A stretch of 64,000 nucleotides of DNA from Mycolicibacterium rhodesiae. GTDB taxonomy: Bacteria; Actinomycetota; Actinomycetes; Mycobacteriales; Mycobacteriaceae. The translations under genes were made by a program, and so were the position numbers. The notes under the pieces were generated by a model that was not told the origin of the DNA, made no database searches, and worked only from the letters and a program-made list of their open reading frames with translations. The stretch covers positions 372,001-436,000 of the forward strand of contig NZ_MVIH01000002.1 of the NCBI RefSeq assembly GCF_002086695.1, read 5' to 3'. This document shows, in pieces, positions 51,533 through 61,089 of the stretch; position 1 is the first letter of the stretch; each line of letters starts with the position of its first letter.

Positions 51533-52210
51533 GTGCACCCGAATTTGGCCAATGCCGCGCTGTTCCGCGGCGCCGACCCACGCGACGTCGCTGAACTGTG
51601 CGACAGCCTGGTCAGCCAGCGGTTCGACTCCGGCGAGGTGATATTCGAGCAGGGCGAGCACGGGGAATTCCTCTACATCATCGTCAACGGCAAGGTGAAG
51701 ATCGGCAGCTCCGCCGACGACGGTCGGGAGAACCTCTTCCACATCCTCGGTCCGTCGGACATGTTCGGCGAGTTGGCGATATTGGATTCCGGCCCGCGGA
51801 TCTCCAGTGCCAGGGCTCTGACCGACGTTGAGGCCGTGGCGATGGACCGGGAGGTGCTGCGCGCATGGATGGCCCCGCGGCCGGAAGTCGCCGAACAACT
51901 CATGCGCGTGCTGGCCCGCCAACTGCGCCGGATGACGTCAAGCCGTACGGATCTGGTGTTCAATGACGCGCCCGGCAGAGTGGCGAAGCTGCTGTTGCGG
52001 CTGGCCCAGCGGTTCGGCGTGCAACGCGACGGCTCGGTGCTGGTCGACCATGATCTGACCCAGGATGAGATCGCACAGCTGGTGGGCTCGTCGCGCGAGA
52101 CCGTCAACAAGGTACTCAACGATTTCACCCACCGTGGTTGGATTGAGCTGCGCTCCAAGGGATTACTGATCTCCGACACCGAGCGCCTGGCGCGGCGGGC
52201 CCAGGTCTAG
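51533..52210 (+). CDS. Crp/Fnr family cAMP-responsive regulator (paralogue of mycobacterial Crp)
   Basis: A 225-residue regulator from GTG 51533, which matches the length of M. tuberculosis Crp (224 residues); the open frame further upstream covers the divergent Gre-like gene. The cyclic-nucleotide domain contains GPSDMFGELAILDSGPRISSA with the conserved Glu and Arg of the cAMP pocket, and the DNA-binding helix is LTQDEIAQLVGSSRETVNKVL. It is clearly similar to, but distinct from, the main mycobacterial Crp as I recall it, so it may be the second Crp that some rapid growers carry. Ends overlapping the convergent ABC gene by four bases. Confidence 0.88.
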   Translation: MHPNLANAALFRGADPRDVAELCDSLVSQRFDSGEVIFEQGEHGEFLYIIVNGKVKIGSSADDGRENLFHILGPSDMFGELAILDSGPRISSARALTDVEAVAMDREVLRAWMAPRPEVAEQLMRVLARQLRRMTSSRTDLVFNDAPGRVAKLLLRLAQRFGVQRDGSVLVDHDLTQDEIAQLVGSSRETVNKVLNDFTHRGWIELRSKGLLISDTERLARRAQV

Positions 52211-53283
52211 GCAGCCGCCGGAATCACCAGCACCTCCGATTGCTCGACGCGCACGGCGACCCGATCGCCCGAGCCAAGCGCCGCGGCATGAGCGCTCGAG
52301 CTCTGGGCGACCAGTCGGGTGCCGTCGTCAAATGTGCAGTGGATCAACGAGATCGGGCCCAGGAACGAGACCGAGGCGACGACGGCCGAACCGTCGGGGT
52401 CGGCGTCGATCCGCACCGACTCCGGCCGCACCAGCGCGACGCCGGCGCCCGTCGCCACCGAGCCGGCGGCGGCAGGCAGTGTGGCCCCCATCAGTCGGAC
52501 CCGCCCGTCGACGACCTGGACGTCGACCTTGTTGTTCAAGCCCACGAACTCGGCGACGAACGGGGTGGCCGGATGGGCGTAGACGTCGGCGGGCGCGGCG
52601 ATCTGTTCCAGCCGGCCCTGGTTCATCACGCCGACCCGGTCGGCGACGGCCAGTGCTTCCTCCTGGTCGTGGGTGACGAACAGCGTCGTCGTCCCGACTT
52701 CGAGTTGGACCCGCCGGATCTCGTCGCGCAACTGCGCGCGCACCTTCGCGTCGAGGGCCGACAACGGCTCGTCCAGCAGTAGCACCCGCGGCGCGATGGC
52801 AAGGGCACGCGCCAGCGCCACCCGCTGCTGCTGGCCGCCGGACAGCTGGCTGGCGTACTTCTGCTTGTGTTCGGACAACCCCACCAGATCGAGCATGTCG
52901 GCGGCTTTGGCGGTGCGGTCGGCTTTGCTCTTGCCGCGCAGCTTGAGCCCGAACGCGACGTTGTCGAGAACGGTCAGATGCGGGAACAGGCTATAAGCCT
53001 GGAACACCATGCCCATGTCCCGCTTGTTGGGCGGCACACCGGTGATGTCGGCGCCGCCGACAGCGACCCGGCCCGCGGTCGGCTCGTCGAGCCCGGCCAG
53101 GATCCGCAGCGCGGTGGTCTTGCCGCATCCCGACGGACCGAGCAGTGCGACCATCTCGCCGGGCTCCAGGTGCAGTGTCAGCCCGTCGAGAGCGTGAACA
53201 GTCCCGGTACCGTCTCTTCCGCCGGCTCCGCCGTAGATCCTTGTCACATCGGTGAAATCGACGGCCACACCGTTTCCGGTCAT
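52207..53283 (-). CDS. ABC importer ATP-binding protein (PotA/FbpC type)
   Basis: A 358-residue ATPase. Walker A LLGPSGCGKTT, Q-loop VFQAYSLFPH, signature QLSGGQQQRVALAR, Walker B VLLLDEPLSALD, H-loop VTHDQEE. A C-terminal TOBE domain follows (~residues 270-355, VRPESVRIDADPDG). It energises the two permeases downstream in the gene order; ATG 53283 overlaps the second permease's stop by four bases. TOBE domain and operon type suit uptake of polyamine, iron or phosphonate; the ligand is not readable. Confidence 0.93.
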   Translation of the reverse strand: MTGNGVAVDFTDVTRIYGGAGGRDGTGTVHALDGLTLHLEPGEMVALLGPSGCGKTTALRILAGLDEPTAGRVAVGGADITGVPPNKRDMGMVFQAYSLFPHLTVLDNVAFGLKLRGKSKADRTAKAADMLDLVGLSEHKQKYASQLSGGQQQRVALARALAIAPRVLLLDEPLSALDAKVRAQLRDEIRRVQLEVGTTTLFVTHDQEEALAVADRVGVMNQGRLEQIAAPADVYAHPATPFVAEFVGLNNKVDVQVVDGRVRLMGATLPAAAGSVATGAGVALVRPESVRIDADPDGSAVVASVSFLGPISLIHCTFDDGTRLVAQSSSAHAAALGSGDRVAVRVEQSEVLVIPAAA

Positions 53284-54074
53284 CGGCTTCCTTTCCCGTT
53301 GGCGACGCCTGCGTGCCGGTGACGGCGGGTCACCAGCGAGAGGATCAGCAGCAGGACGAAACCGAACAGCAGTGTCGCCAGCGACGCCGCCACCGAGGTC
53401 GGCCCGTCACTCTTGCCGATGGCGACGATCACCACCTGCAGGTTCTGGTATCCGCTCAACGACGCGATGGTGTACTCGCCCAGCACCACAGCGATCGAGA
53501 TGAACGCGGCCGAGAGAATGCCCGACCAGATGTTGGGCACCACCACCCGCAGGATCGTGGTAGTCCAACCTGCGCCGAGTGAACGTGCCGCTTCGGCAAG
53601 GGTTTTCAGGTCGATCGACGACAAGGCACCATCGAGGGACCGGTACGCGAACGGCAGCACAAGGACCACGTAGACGAACGTCAGCGTCAACGCCGACTCC
53701 CCGAGGAAGTAGACCACCCACAGGTAGACGTTGCGCAGCCCCACCACGATCACCAGCGCGGGGATGGTCAAGGGCAGCAGGCAGAGGAATTCGATCAGCC
53801 GTTTGCCCCACGGTGCGCGCAGCCGCACCCAGATCATCGTCGGGACCAGAATCACCAGCATCAGCGCGACGGTGAACACCGCAAGCAACAACGAGACGAT
53901 GATCGCCTGGTACAGCATCTCGTTCTGTATCAGGTTCTTCCACGCCTGCAGCGTGCGTCCGCCGTGAATGAGGTTGCGGGTACTGAAGTCCGCCATTGCA
54001 TACAGCGGGAACAGGAAGAACACCCCGAACAGCGTCAGCAGCACGGCCCTCCCGACCCGATTCACTGCAGCCAC
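53280..54074 (-). CDS. ABC importer permease 2 (PotC-like)
   Basis: A 264-residue inner-membrane permease with six spans, starting at GTG 54074 (a second GTG three codons later is possible). The EAA loop that contacts the ATPase is EAARSLGAGWTTTILRVVVP. It overlaps the first permease gene by 13 bases and the ATPase gene by four, so the operon is read SBP, permease 1, permease 2, ATPase. Confidence 0.9.
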   Translation of the reverse strand: MAAVNRVGRAVLLTLFGVFFLFPLYAMADFSTRNLIHGGRTLQAWKNLIQNEMLYQAIIVSLLLAVFTVALMLVILVPTMIWVRLRAPWGKRLIEFLCLLPLTIPALVIVVGLRNVYLWVVYFLGESALTLTFVYVVLVLPFAYRSLDGALSSIDLKTLAEAARSLGAGWTTTILRVVVPNIWSGILSAAFISIAVVLGEYTIASLSGYQNLQVVIVAIGKSDGPTSVAASLATLLFGFVLLLILSLVTRRHRHAGVANGKGSR

Positions 54075-54925
54075 CTCGACGTCCGTCGCACCAGCACGTT
54101 GTAGGCGACCATCACCACCGCGACCACGACCACCATCTCCAGTGCCAGCGCGTAGGCGAACCCGGACTGCCCGAGCACCACCTCCGACGTCAGCGCCGAG
54201 CGGATGAGCAACGGCAGGATCGGGCTACCCTGGCTGACCAACGCCGCGGCGGTCGCGTAGGCGGCAAAGGCGTTGGCGAACAGCAACAATGCCGAGCCGA
54301 GGAACGCCGGCGTCAACAGTGGGAAACCCACCTCACGCCAGTACGCCCACCGGGAGGCGCCCAAACTGACCGCGGCCTCACGCCACTCCGCTCGCAACCC
54401 TTCCAGTGCCGGGGTGAACACGATCACCATCAACGGGATCTGGAAGTAGGTGTAGACCAGGATCAGGCCGCGCAACGAATACAGCCAACCGTCACCGGCC
54501 AGGTTGAACCCGAACCGGTCGAACACCCAGACCGTCAGCACACCGTTGAGGCCGATCGTCGCCAGGAACGCGAATGCCAATGCCACGCCGCCGAATTGGG
54601 CGAGCACGCTGCACAACGACAGCACCACCCGGCGCATCGGTGACGTCGGTGAACTGGTCACCACCAGCCACGCCAGCACCGCACCCAGCACAGCTCCGAT
54701 CGCGGCGGTGACCGTCGAGAGCAGCACACTCTTGCCCAGCGCGGCCAGCGCGGTACCGGAGAACAGCAATCCGATTCGTTGTAGCGAGAACACCCCGTCC
54801 AAGTAGAACGCGGACACGATCACCGTCACCGTCGGGATGATCAAGAAGACCGTGACGAACACTCCGAACGGCGCCAACGGCAGTGCTTGCCGGAGAAGCT
54901 GGGCCGGCGACTGATGGCGGAGCAC
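54062..54925 (-). CDS. ABC importer permease 1 (PotB-like)
   Basis: About 287 residues. GTG 54925, nine bases after the stop of the binding-protein gene, is the best start; the longer frame overlaps that gene. Six membrane spans with a long first periplasmic region, and the EAA loop REAAVSLGASRWAYWREVGFP. Hydropathy and order match the PotB/HisM family. Partner of the following permease. Confidence 0.88.
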   Translation of the reverse strand: MLRHQSPAQLLRQALPLAPFGVFVTVFLIIPTVTVIVSAFYLDGVFSLQRIGLLFSGTALAALGKSVLLSTVTAAIGAVLGAVLAWLVVTSSPTSPMRRVVLSLCSVLAQFGGVALAFAFLATIGLNGVLTVWVFDRFGFNLAGDGWLYSLRGLILVYTYFQIPLMVIVFTPALEGLRAEWREAAVSLGASRWAYWREVGFPLLTPAFLGSALLLFANAFAAYATAAALVSQGSPILPLLIRSALTSEVVLGQSGFAYALALEMVVVVAVVMVAYNVLVRRTSRWLQ

Positions 54926-54933
54926 GCGCGGCG

Positions 54934-56052
54934 TCAGCCCATCGCTTTGGCCCAGTTGTCGGCCAGGTATCGGGTCGCGGCGTCGGTCTGGGCTTGGGTC
55001 ATGATGACCGGTTTGCCACTGATCGGTGGCAGCTTCTCGTAGGCGGCGGTGTCGATGGTCCCGGCCTTGACCATCGCGTCGGCACGCACCGGCCGCGCGC
55101 CGCCGGCGAGGTAGAGGTTCTGGCCCTCGTCGCTGAAGAGGAACTCCTGCCACAACCGGGCGGCCGCCGGATGCGGCGCGTCTTTGTTGATCGCCTGGAA
55201 GTAATAACCGCCCAGCACCGCGTCCTGCGGCACGAACACCTTCCAGCTGGGCAGCTTCTTGGTCTCGGCGGCGTTCAGGTAGTCCCAGTCGATGACGATC
55301 GGCGTCTGACCGGACTCGATGGTCGCCGGCGTCGGGTCGACCGGCAGGAAGTTGCCCGCCTGCTTCAGTTTGGCGAAGAAGTCGACGCCGGGCGCGACAT
55401 TATCGGCCGAACCACCCTGGGACAGCGCCACCATGGCCACACCGGAGAAGGCGGCGCCCGCCTGGGTCGGGTCACCGTTGAGGGCGACCTTGCCCTTGTA
55501 GTCCGGCTTCAACAGATCGTTGACGGTGCTGAGGTCGGGAACCTTCGCGGAGTCGTAGCCGATCGACATGTATCCGCCGTAGTCGTTGACCAGCGATCCG
55601 TCCGCCGCCTTCAGGTCGGCGGGGATGCTGTCGAAGGTCGCGACCTTGTACGGCGCGAACATCGCCTTGTTGGCCAGCGCCACCGACTGACCGAGGTCGA
55701 AGACGTCGGGGGCGGTGCTGCGGCCCTTCTGCTGATTGGCGGCGTTGATCTCGTCCTGGCTCGCAGCGTCGGGCTGAGCGGAGTTCACCTTGATGCCGTA
55801 CTTGTCGCCGAACGCCTTGATGATGGCGCCGTAGTTGGCCCAGTCCGGCGGCAGGGCGATCACATTGAGCTCGCCCTCTTTCTTCGCCGCCGCGATCAGC
55901 CCATCCATGCCGCCGAAGTCGGCCAGCGACGTCGCTTGGCCTGCCGCGGCGCCGTTGCCGCCTCGGTCGGATTTCTTCTCCGGTGGCGCGCAGGCGACAC
56001 CGGCGACCACGACAGCGGCCGCGACAACAGCGATCAGACGTACGTTCCTCAT
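54934..56052 (-). CDS. ABC importer substrate-binding lipoprotein
   Basis: A 372-residue periplasmic-side lipoprotein from ATG 56052 with AAGAAGG upstream. The signal peptide ends in the lipobox VAGVAC. The mature part belongs to the extracellular solute-binding protein family seen with PotD/AfuA-like importers (AAKKEGELNVIALPPDWANY, GDKYGIKV; VLGGYYFQAINKDAPHP; AARLWQEFLFSDEGQ). The ligand is unknown; polyamine, Fe3+ or a phosphonate are candidates. It heads the operon and is divergent from the HugZ-like gene. Confidence 0.9.
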   Translation of the reverse strand: MRNVRLIAVVAAAVVVAGVACAPPEKKSDRGGNGAAAGQATSLADFGGMDGLIAAAKKEGELNVIALPPDWANYGAIIKAFGDKYGIKVNSAQPDAASQDEINAANQQKGRSTAPDVFDLGQSVALANKAMFAPYKVATFDSIPADLKAADGSLVNDYGGYMSIGYDSAKVPDLSTVNDLLKPDYKGKVALNGDPTQAGAAFSGVAMVALSQGGSADNVAPGVDFFAKLKQAGNFLPVDPTPATIESGQTPIVIDWDYLNAAETKKLPSWKVFVPQDAVLGGYYFQAINKDAPHPAAARLWQEFLFSDEGQNLYLAGGARPVRADAMVKAGTIDTAAYEKLPPISGKPVIMTQAQTDAATRYLADNWAKAMG

Positions 56053-56172
56053 GACCGAACCTTCTTATGACTTCGAAGCGAACCGGTGGCGCCGCGGGGT
56101 ACGCGGTGTTTCGCGACGGTGAACGGGATCGTCACGACGGCTGTGACATTACCTGCGCGGTATCGTGCCGAC

Positions 56173-56979
56173 GTGGCATCACGCGATCATGGCGACCCCG
56201 GCGACGCACCCTCGGTTCCGCCGCCGCTGACCGCCGTGGTCGACGCGACCCGGCCTTCGGCGGCCGAGGAGGCTCGCAGTATCGCGGCGTCGACCAACAC
56301 CGCAACGCTGGCTTCCCTGACCGCCGCCGGTGATCCGTGGGCGTCGTTCGTCACCTACGGGCTCCTCCACGGTCAGCCGGTGCTGTGCGTGTCGAACATG
56401 GCCGAGCACGGTCGTAACCTCGCCGGCGATCCCCGGGCCAGCCTTGCCATCGTCGCGCCGACCACGGAGACCGACCCGCTGGCCAGCGGGCGGATCACGC
56501 TCGCCGGCGTCGCGGAACGTCCGACCGGGGACGAAGCCCGCGCTGCGCGCGACGCGCATCTGGCCGCCGTTGCGGCGGCGAAGTACTACGTCGACTACTC
56601 CGACTTCACCCTGTGGGTGCTGCGCGTGCACCGGGTGCGCTGGGTGGGCGGCTACGGCCGGATGGATTCGGCGACGGCCGAGGACTACGCGGCGGCGACC
56701 GCCGACCCGGTTCGCCCGCAGTCCGCCGGTGCCATCGCCCACCTCAACGCCGATCACGCCGAATCTCTGGTGGAGATGGCACGGGCACTCGGCGGCTACC
56801 CGGACACCACTGCCGCGGTGTGCACCGGCGTCGACCGCTACGGGCTCGATCTTCGGGTCGACACTCCGCGTGGTGCCGGGTACACCCGGGTCGGATTCGG
56901 TGGACCATTGTCCTCGGCCGACGAATTACGCTCGGCCTCAGTCGAATTGGTCAAACGCGCCCGCGGCGCGCAAACCTAA
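56173..56979 (+). CDS. HugZ-like PNPOx split-barrel protein with DUF2470 domain
   Basis: About 268 residues from GTG 56173. TATCGT at 56161-56166 gives a transcription start next to the GTG, so it is likely leaderless; the frame to 56086 is unsupported. Residues ~25-175 are an FMN/heme split barrel (STNTATLASLTAAGDPWASF), and residues ~190-268 the DUF2470 domain with IAHLNADHAESLVEMARALGG. This combination is that of HugZ-type heme-degrading enzymes and of GluTR-binding proteins. Whether it binds heme here is not known; the neighbouring importer makes an iron link possible. Confidence 0.85.
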   Translation: MASRDHGDPGDAPSVPPPLTAVVDATRPSAAEEARSIAASTNTATLASLTAAGDPWASFVTYGLLHGQPVLCVSNMAEHGRNLAGDPRASLAIVAPTTETDPLASGRITLAGVAERPTGDEARAARDAHLAAVAAAKYYVDYSDFTLWVLRVHRVRWVGGYGRMDSATAEDYAAATADPVRPQSAGAIAHLNADHAESLVEMARALGGYPDTTAAVCTGVDRYGLDLRVDTPRGAGYTRVGFGGPLSSADELRSASVELVKRARGAQT

Positions 56980-57221
56980 CCGCCCAGTTCGGAGATCGCG
57001 GTGTCCAGAGCCGCGGCCTGCTCGGACAGTTCCCGATCCGAGAGTTGTTCGCCGCCGGCCTGCTCGACCAGTTCCGCGCGGGTTATCACCTGTAGTGCCC
57101 CGCGGTAGTCATCGGAATCCACCGCAGCGGGGCCGACCACCTCGGTGCGGCCCTCGATGAGGATCAGCACGGCGTCGGCGTCAGCATCGAGAAGCAGGCG
57201 AACATCGTCGGGAGTGATCAT
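56976..57221 (-). CDS. hypothetical protein, 81 aa
   Basis: An acidic 81-residue protein (TPDDVRLLLDADADAVLILIE near the start, AALDTAISELGG at the end). ATG 57221 shares one base with the stop of the DUF3072 gene, so it is coupled to it. It overlaps the convergent HugZ-like gene by four bases. I do not recognise the family; the pair looks like a small conserved actinobacterial unit. Confidence 0.7.
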   Translation of the reverse strand: MITPDDVRLLLDADADAVLILIEGRTEVVGPAAVDSDDYRGALQVITRAELVEQAGGEQLSDRELSEQAAALDTAISELGG

Positions 57222-57427
57222 CAGGCACCTCGTCCGGTCTTCTTCTGCAACTCGTCGATCATCTCCGATGCCTGTGCCTTGGTCAGCTGTTCGGGCACTT
57301 CGACGCCGGCCTCCTGGGCCAGGGTGCCGAGATAGCTGCGCTGCGGACCGGTCATCGGTTCGTCGCCGGTCACCCACTCCGACTGGTCCTTGGTGGGGTT
57401 CTCCCGGGGCGCGGTGTCGTCACTCAT
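57221..57427 (-). CDS. DUF3072 protein, 68 aa
   Basis: ATG 57427 is preceded by GGAGATC; the frame to 57478 is not needed. The DUF3072 pattern is plain: PMTGPQRSYLGTLAQEAGVE, then PEQLTKAQASEMIDELQKKTG. Small helical proteins of this family are widespread in actinobacteria and have no known role. First gene of a two-gene unit with the 81-residue protein. Confidence 0.85.
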   Translation of the reverse strand: MSDDTAPRENPTKDQSEWVTGDEPMTGPQRSYLGTLAQEAGVEVPEQLTKAQASEMIDELQKKTGRGA

Positions 57428-57478
57428 TGGCTGGATCTCCTCTGCTGTCGCCCTAGCTATGCCCCGCCGAGCCGACAT

Positions 57479-58483
57479 CTACGCGGGCAGATTCCGGTTG
57501 ACCGCCAGCGCGAGGAACGCCGCGACGGTCAGCAGAACGACGGCGAGCCGCAGCCAGCCGGTGGTCGCGGGCGCGCTGATCGTCTGGTAGCCGACCTGCT
57601 GCAGGACCGCCCCGTAGCTCTTGTTCAGTTCGTCGATGTTGGTGGCGGTGTAGTTCTGTCCGCCGGACAGTTCGGCGATCCGCTTCATCTGCGTGCCGTC
57701 CGACGGCACCGGGATGGTGTCGTCCTTGAGCGTCACCACCCCGTTCTGGGTACCGAACGTGATCGTCGAGACCGGCACCCCCTGGTCCTTGGCGGATCGC
57801 GCGGCGGTGTAGTCCCCGCGCGGATTGTCCGGGTTCGCGGGTTTGTTCTCGCCACCGTCGGACAGCAGCACGATGCGCGCCGGTGGTGGCGTCGCATCGC
57901 CGGCGCTGAGCACGGTGCTCACGGTTTGAATCGCCTCCAGCGAGGTGAACAGCGCCTCACCGGTCGCGGTGGAGTTGTCCGGCTGCAACTTGTCCAATGC
58001 GGTCACGGTGGCCGTGTGATCAGGGGTCGGCGACACCAGCAGATTCACATTGCCGCTGAACGACACCAAGCCCAGGTTCACCCCGGGGGTCAGTTGCTGG
58101 GCGAAGGTCTTGGCCGCATCTTGCGCGGCCCGCAGGCGGGTCGGGGCGACATCTTTGGCTGTCATCGACTGTGAGACATCGATGACCAGCATCACGACCG
58201 CCCGGTTGCGTGGGATGCGGGCCTCATGGGTGGGGCCGGCCAGCGCGACGATGAGCAGCAGCAGTGCACAGATCGACAGAGCAATAGGCAAGTGCCGCAA
58301 GCGATGCGGCCGCTTCGGCGTCAGCCGCTGCAGAGCCGCCGTCTCGCCGAACTGCTGCAGGCGCCGCCGTCGCTGGAGTTGCCCGAGGACGTATAGGCCC
58401 AGCAGCAGTGCAGGTATCACGGCCAGCACCAGCAGGCCGGGATGCGCCAGCCCGCCCAGGGTCAACGAACCGATACCGGGCAA
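57479..58483 (-). CDS. VWA-domain membrane protein A (Rv1481/BatA-like)
   Basis: A 334-residue protein. TTG 58483 is chosen because AGGAG lies seven bases upstream and the length becomes identical to its divergent paralogue; the frame opens to TTG 58519. Two N-terminal membrane helices, then a VWA domain (~residues 85-300) with the complete MIDAS motif DVSQS plus the Thr (ATGEALFT) and Asp (LLSDGGE) ligands, and a C-terminal membrane helix. Such proteins usually sit with MoxR ATPases and DUF58 proteins; neither is present here. It is 94 bases from the divergent start. Confidence 0.88.
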   Translation of the reverse strand: MPGIGSLTLGGLAHPGLLVLAVIPALLLGLYVLGQLQRRRRLQQFGETAALQRLTPKRPHRLRHLPIALSICALLLLIVALAGPTHEARIPRNRAVVMLVIDVSQSMTAKDVAPTRLRAAQDAAKTFAQQLTPGVNLGLVSFSGNVNLLVSPTPDHTATVTALDKLQPDNSTATGEALFTSLEAIQTVSTVLSAGDATPPPARIVLLSDGGENKPANPDNPRGDYTAARSAKDQGVPVSTITFGTQNGVVTLKDDTIPVPSDGTQMKRIAELSGGQNYTATNIDELNKSYGAVLQQVGYQTISAPATTGWLRLAVVLLTVAAFLALAVNRNLPA

Positions 58484-58577
58484 CAACCCACTCCTGTCAT
58501 CACTGTCGGCCAGCCCCAAGAAACTGTGGCTAACGTGTCCTTTGTACCGGGGTTAGTTGAGAGGTGGTCCCGCCGGC

Positions 58578-59582
58578 GTGGATGCTGTGAAATCGCTGTC
58601 ACTTTCGGGCTTCACAACCCCGTGGTTGTTCTGCTACCTCGTTGTCGTCGGCGCCGCGGTGGCCGCCTACCTGCTGGTTCAGCGGAGCCGGCGCCGACGC
58701 GTGTTGCGCTTCGCGAACCTGGCGCTGCTGGAGCAGGTCGCCGCAGGCCAGAAGCCCCGCAGATGGCGGCATCTGCCCGCGGCCCTGCTGGTGGCCGCCC
58801 TTGCCTTGCTCACCACCGCGATGGCCGGGCCCACCCACGACGTGCGGATCCCCCGCAACCGGGCCGTCGTCATGCTCGTCATCGACGTCTCCGAATCGAT
58901 GTCGGCCACCGACGTTGCGCCCAGCCGCATCGAGGCGGCCCGCGAGGCGGGCAAGCATTTCGCCGACATGCTCACCCCGGGCATCAATCTCGGGCTGGTG
59001 AAGTTCTCGTCGGGGGCCACGCTGCTGGTCGCGCCGACGATCGATCGGGAGCAGGTCAAGGGCGCGATCGACAAGTTGGTTCCCGAGCCGCGCACCGCGA
59101 CGGGCGAGGGCATCTTCACTGCGCTGCAAGCGATTGCGACCACCGGAGCCGTGATGGGCGGTGGTGACGGGCCACCGCCGGCCCGCATCGTGCTGGAGTC
59201 CGACGGCAAGGAGACGGTGCCACCGAACCTGGATGCTCCGCGTGGGGCGTTCACCGCCGCGCAGGCCGCCAAAGAGCAGGGGGTGCCGATCTCGACGATC
59301 TCGTTCGGCACACCGGACGGCGTGGTACAGGTCGACGGCCAACCGATTCCGGTTCCGACCGATGACGCCTCACTGGCGAGGATTGCCGATCTCAGTGGCG
59401 GCCAAGCCTTCCGCGCCGCCAGCCTCGGCGAGCTGAACCGGGTCTACTCGACTCTCGACGAGCAGATCGGATACCAGGTGGTGCGCGGCGACGCCAGTGC
59501 GGGCTGGGTGGCACTCGGTGCCCTGGCACTGGCGTTGTCAATCGGTGCGGGAGTTCTGCTGAACCGCCGGCTCCCCGCCTGA
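58578..59582 (+). CDS. VWA-domain membrane protein B, divergent paralogue
   Basis: A 334-residue protein from GTG 58578, with GAGGTGG ten bases upstream; TTG 58557 is an alternative. Layout equals the divergent neighbour: two N-terminal helices, VWA domain with [18 protein letters not shown] and LESDGKE, a final membrane helix and the shared ending NRRLPA/NRNLPA. The Gly after the third MIDAS Asp is kept. The last 45 bases overlap the convergent P450 gene. Confidence 0.88.
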   Translation: MDAVKSLSLSGFTTPWLFCYLVVVGAAVAAYLLVQRSRRRRVLRFANLALLEQVAAGQKPRRWRHLPAALLVAALALLTTAMAGPTHDVRIPRNRAVVMLVIDVSESMSATDVAPSRIEAAREAGKHFADMLTPGINLGLVKFSSGATLLVAPTIDREQVKGAIDKLVPEPRTATGEGIFTALQAIATTGAVMGGGDGPPPARIVLESDGKETVPPNLDAPRGAFTAAQAAKEQGVPISTISFGTPDGVVQVDGQPIPVPTDDASLARIADLSGGQAFRAASLGELNRVYSTLDEQIGYQVVRGDASAGWVALGALALALSIGAGVLLNRRLPA

Positions 59583-60944
59583 CGCGATTCCCAGCAGACT
59601 CCCAGCAGCCGCCCAGCCGGTCGGCGTCCCGACGTCGGACCGCCGGTAGACGACCGCCCGTCCACCGTCAGCCGGGGCGTTGGCGATCCCACGCGAGTGG
59701 TACGCCTCTCCCGGCGCATCGGTGGGCGCGAAAGTGAACTCGCGCAACATGGTTCGAAGGGTGACGTTCATCTCCATGTTGGCGAACGCAGCGCCGATGC
59801 AGCGGCGGATCCCGCCGCCGAACGGGATCCAGGCGTAGTTGTCCGGCGGGCTCCCGACGAACCGGTCCGGGTCGAACACCGACGGGCCGAGGAACCGTTC
59901 CGGGTTGGCGTGCGCCATCGGGATGCTGACGATGACCACATGCCCTTCGGGAATCACCCACTCGCCGAGGCGGATTCGCCGCAACGCCCGTCGCGATGTG
60001 CCGTCGATGACGGGCCGTAGCCGCTGCACCTCCCAGATCGTCGCCTGCTGAAGTTCCGAGCCACCGGCGTCGGCTTCCGCGGTCAGACGCTCGAGCAGCT
60101 GCGGGTGCCGACGCACCCGTTCGACCAGCCAGGCCAGGGTGGTCGCGGTGGTCTCGTGTCCCGCTGTCAGCAGGGTCAACAACTCGTCGGCGATATGCCG
60201 GTCCGGGATCGCCGAGCCGTCCTCATAGCTCGCCCGCAGCATCAGCGACAAGACGTCCGAGCGCTCGTCGAAGGCCGGGTCGCGACGGGCGTCGGCGATC
60301 AGCGAGTCAACGATCTCGTCGTAGCGCCGGCGGTGTCGCAGCAGGGCGCCGCCGGGGCTGCGGGGGCCGAAGTCACGCCGAAAGATCCTGGGCAGCAAGG
60401 CAAGTCGCGATCCGACGGCCACCAGGCGGGGCAGCTGCTCGCGCAGCTCATCGAAGGCGGCACCCTCGGCCCCGAACACCGCACGCAGGATCGCGTTGAG
60501 CGTGATCCTCATCATCGACGGGAGCGTGTCGAATTCGATGCCTTCGGGCCAAGTCGCGACCTCGCGCAGCACTTCTTCTTCGATGATGGCCTCGTAGCTG
60601 TGCATGCGCTTGCCGTGGAACGGCGGTACCAGCAGTTTGCGGCGCTCGCGGTGTTCCTCGCCGTCGAGGCTGAACGTCGAGCCCGGGCCCAATACCTCGC
60701 CGAGATTGGTGGCCCGCCCCACCAGGTCGCTGCCGGTGGTGAACAGATCTTTGATCAGGGCGGGGTCGCTGATCAACACGGTTCTGCCGAAGATCGGCAG
60801 ATTCAGGGTGACCGCCGAGCCGTATCGACGGCCGAGGTCGCCCACCACCGCGCGTCGTGCGGTGAGAAAGCGGACACCCTGCAGCAGACGTGGGGCTTTG
60901 GGGCCGGGTGGGAGTCGAACCGGATCGGTCGTCGCGTGCGCCAT
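59538..60944 (-). CDS. cytochrome P450
   Basis: A 468-residue heme monooxygenase. ATG 60944 has GGAGG nine bases upstream; ATG 60953 would be only adjacent to it. The I-helix is [15 protein letters not shown], the ExxR motif EVQRLR, the PERF region FDPDRF, and the heme Cys lies in [15 protein letters not shown]. It resembles the CYP138/CYP135-like mycobacterial group. Substrate unknown. Two GTAC-N6-GTAC operators lie just upstream. Confidence 0.95.
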   Translation of the reverse strand: MAHATTDPVRLPPGPKAPRLLQGVRFLTARRAVVGDLGRRYGSAVTLNLPIFGRTVLISDPALIKDLFTTGSDLVGRATNLGEVLGPGSTFSLDGEEHRERRKLLVPPFHGKRMHSYEAIIEEEVLREVATWPEGIEFDTLPSMMRITLNAILRAVFGAEGAAFDELREQLPRLVAVGSRLALLPRIFRRDFGPRSPGGALLRHRRRYDEIVDSLIADARRDPAFDERSDVLSLMLRASYEDGSAIPDRHIADELLTLLTAGHETTATTLAWLVERVRRHPQLLERLTAEADAGGSELQQATIWEVQRLRPVIDGTSRRALRRIRLGEWVIPEGHVVIVSIPMAHANPERFLGPSVFDPDRFVGSPPDNYAWIPFGGGIRRCIGAAFANMEMNVTLRTMLREFTFAPTDAPGEAYHSRGIANAPADGGRAVVYRRSDVGTPTGWAAAGSLLGIASGGEPAVQQNSRTD

Positions 60945-60964
60945 GGGTCCCATCCTCCGCCGTC

Positions 60965-60980
60965 GGTACGTCACTGTACC
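60965..60980. promoter_or_regulatory. operator site 1, GGTAC-N6-GTACC
   Basis: A perfect five-base-arm palindrome 21 bases upstream of the P450 ATG. Sites 1 and 2 are 22 bases apart, two helical turns, so two dimers could bind the same face. Confidence 0.7.
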
Positions 60981-60986
60981 GGCCAC

Positions 60987-61002
60987 GGTACGCCGCTGTA
61001 CC
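60987..61002. promoter_or_regulatory. operator site 2, GGTAC-N6-GTACC
   Basis: Same arms and spacing as site 1. It lies 88 bases upstream of the divergent small gene at 61090 and so may affect both directions. Confidence 0.7.
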
Positions 61003-61089
61003 GGGCGGCACAACGGCGGCGGCCCGTGGCCGTCCCAGTACTGTTGACCCCCGGGCGCCTGTACCACCGCCCAAGAGGAGAAGTCACTG

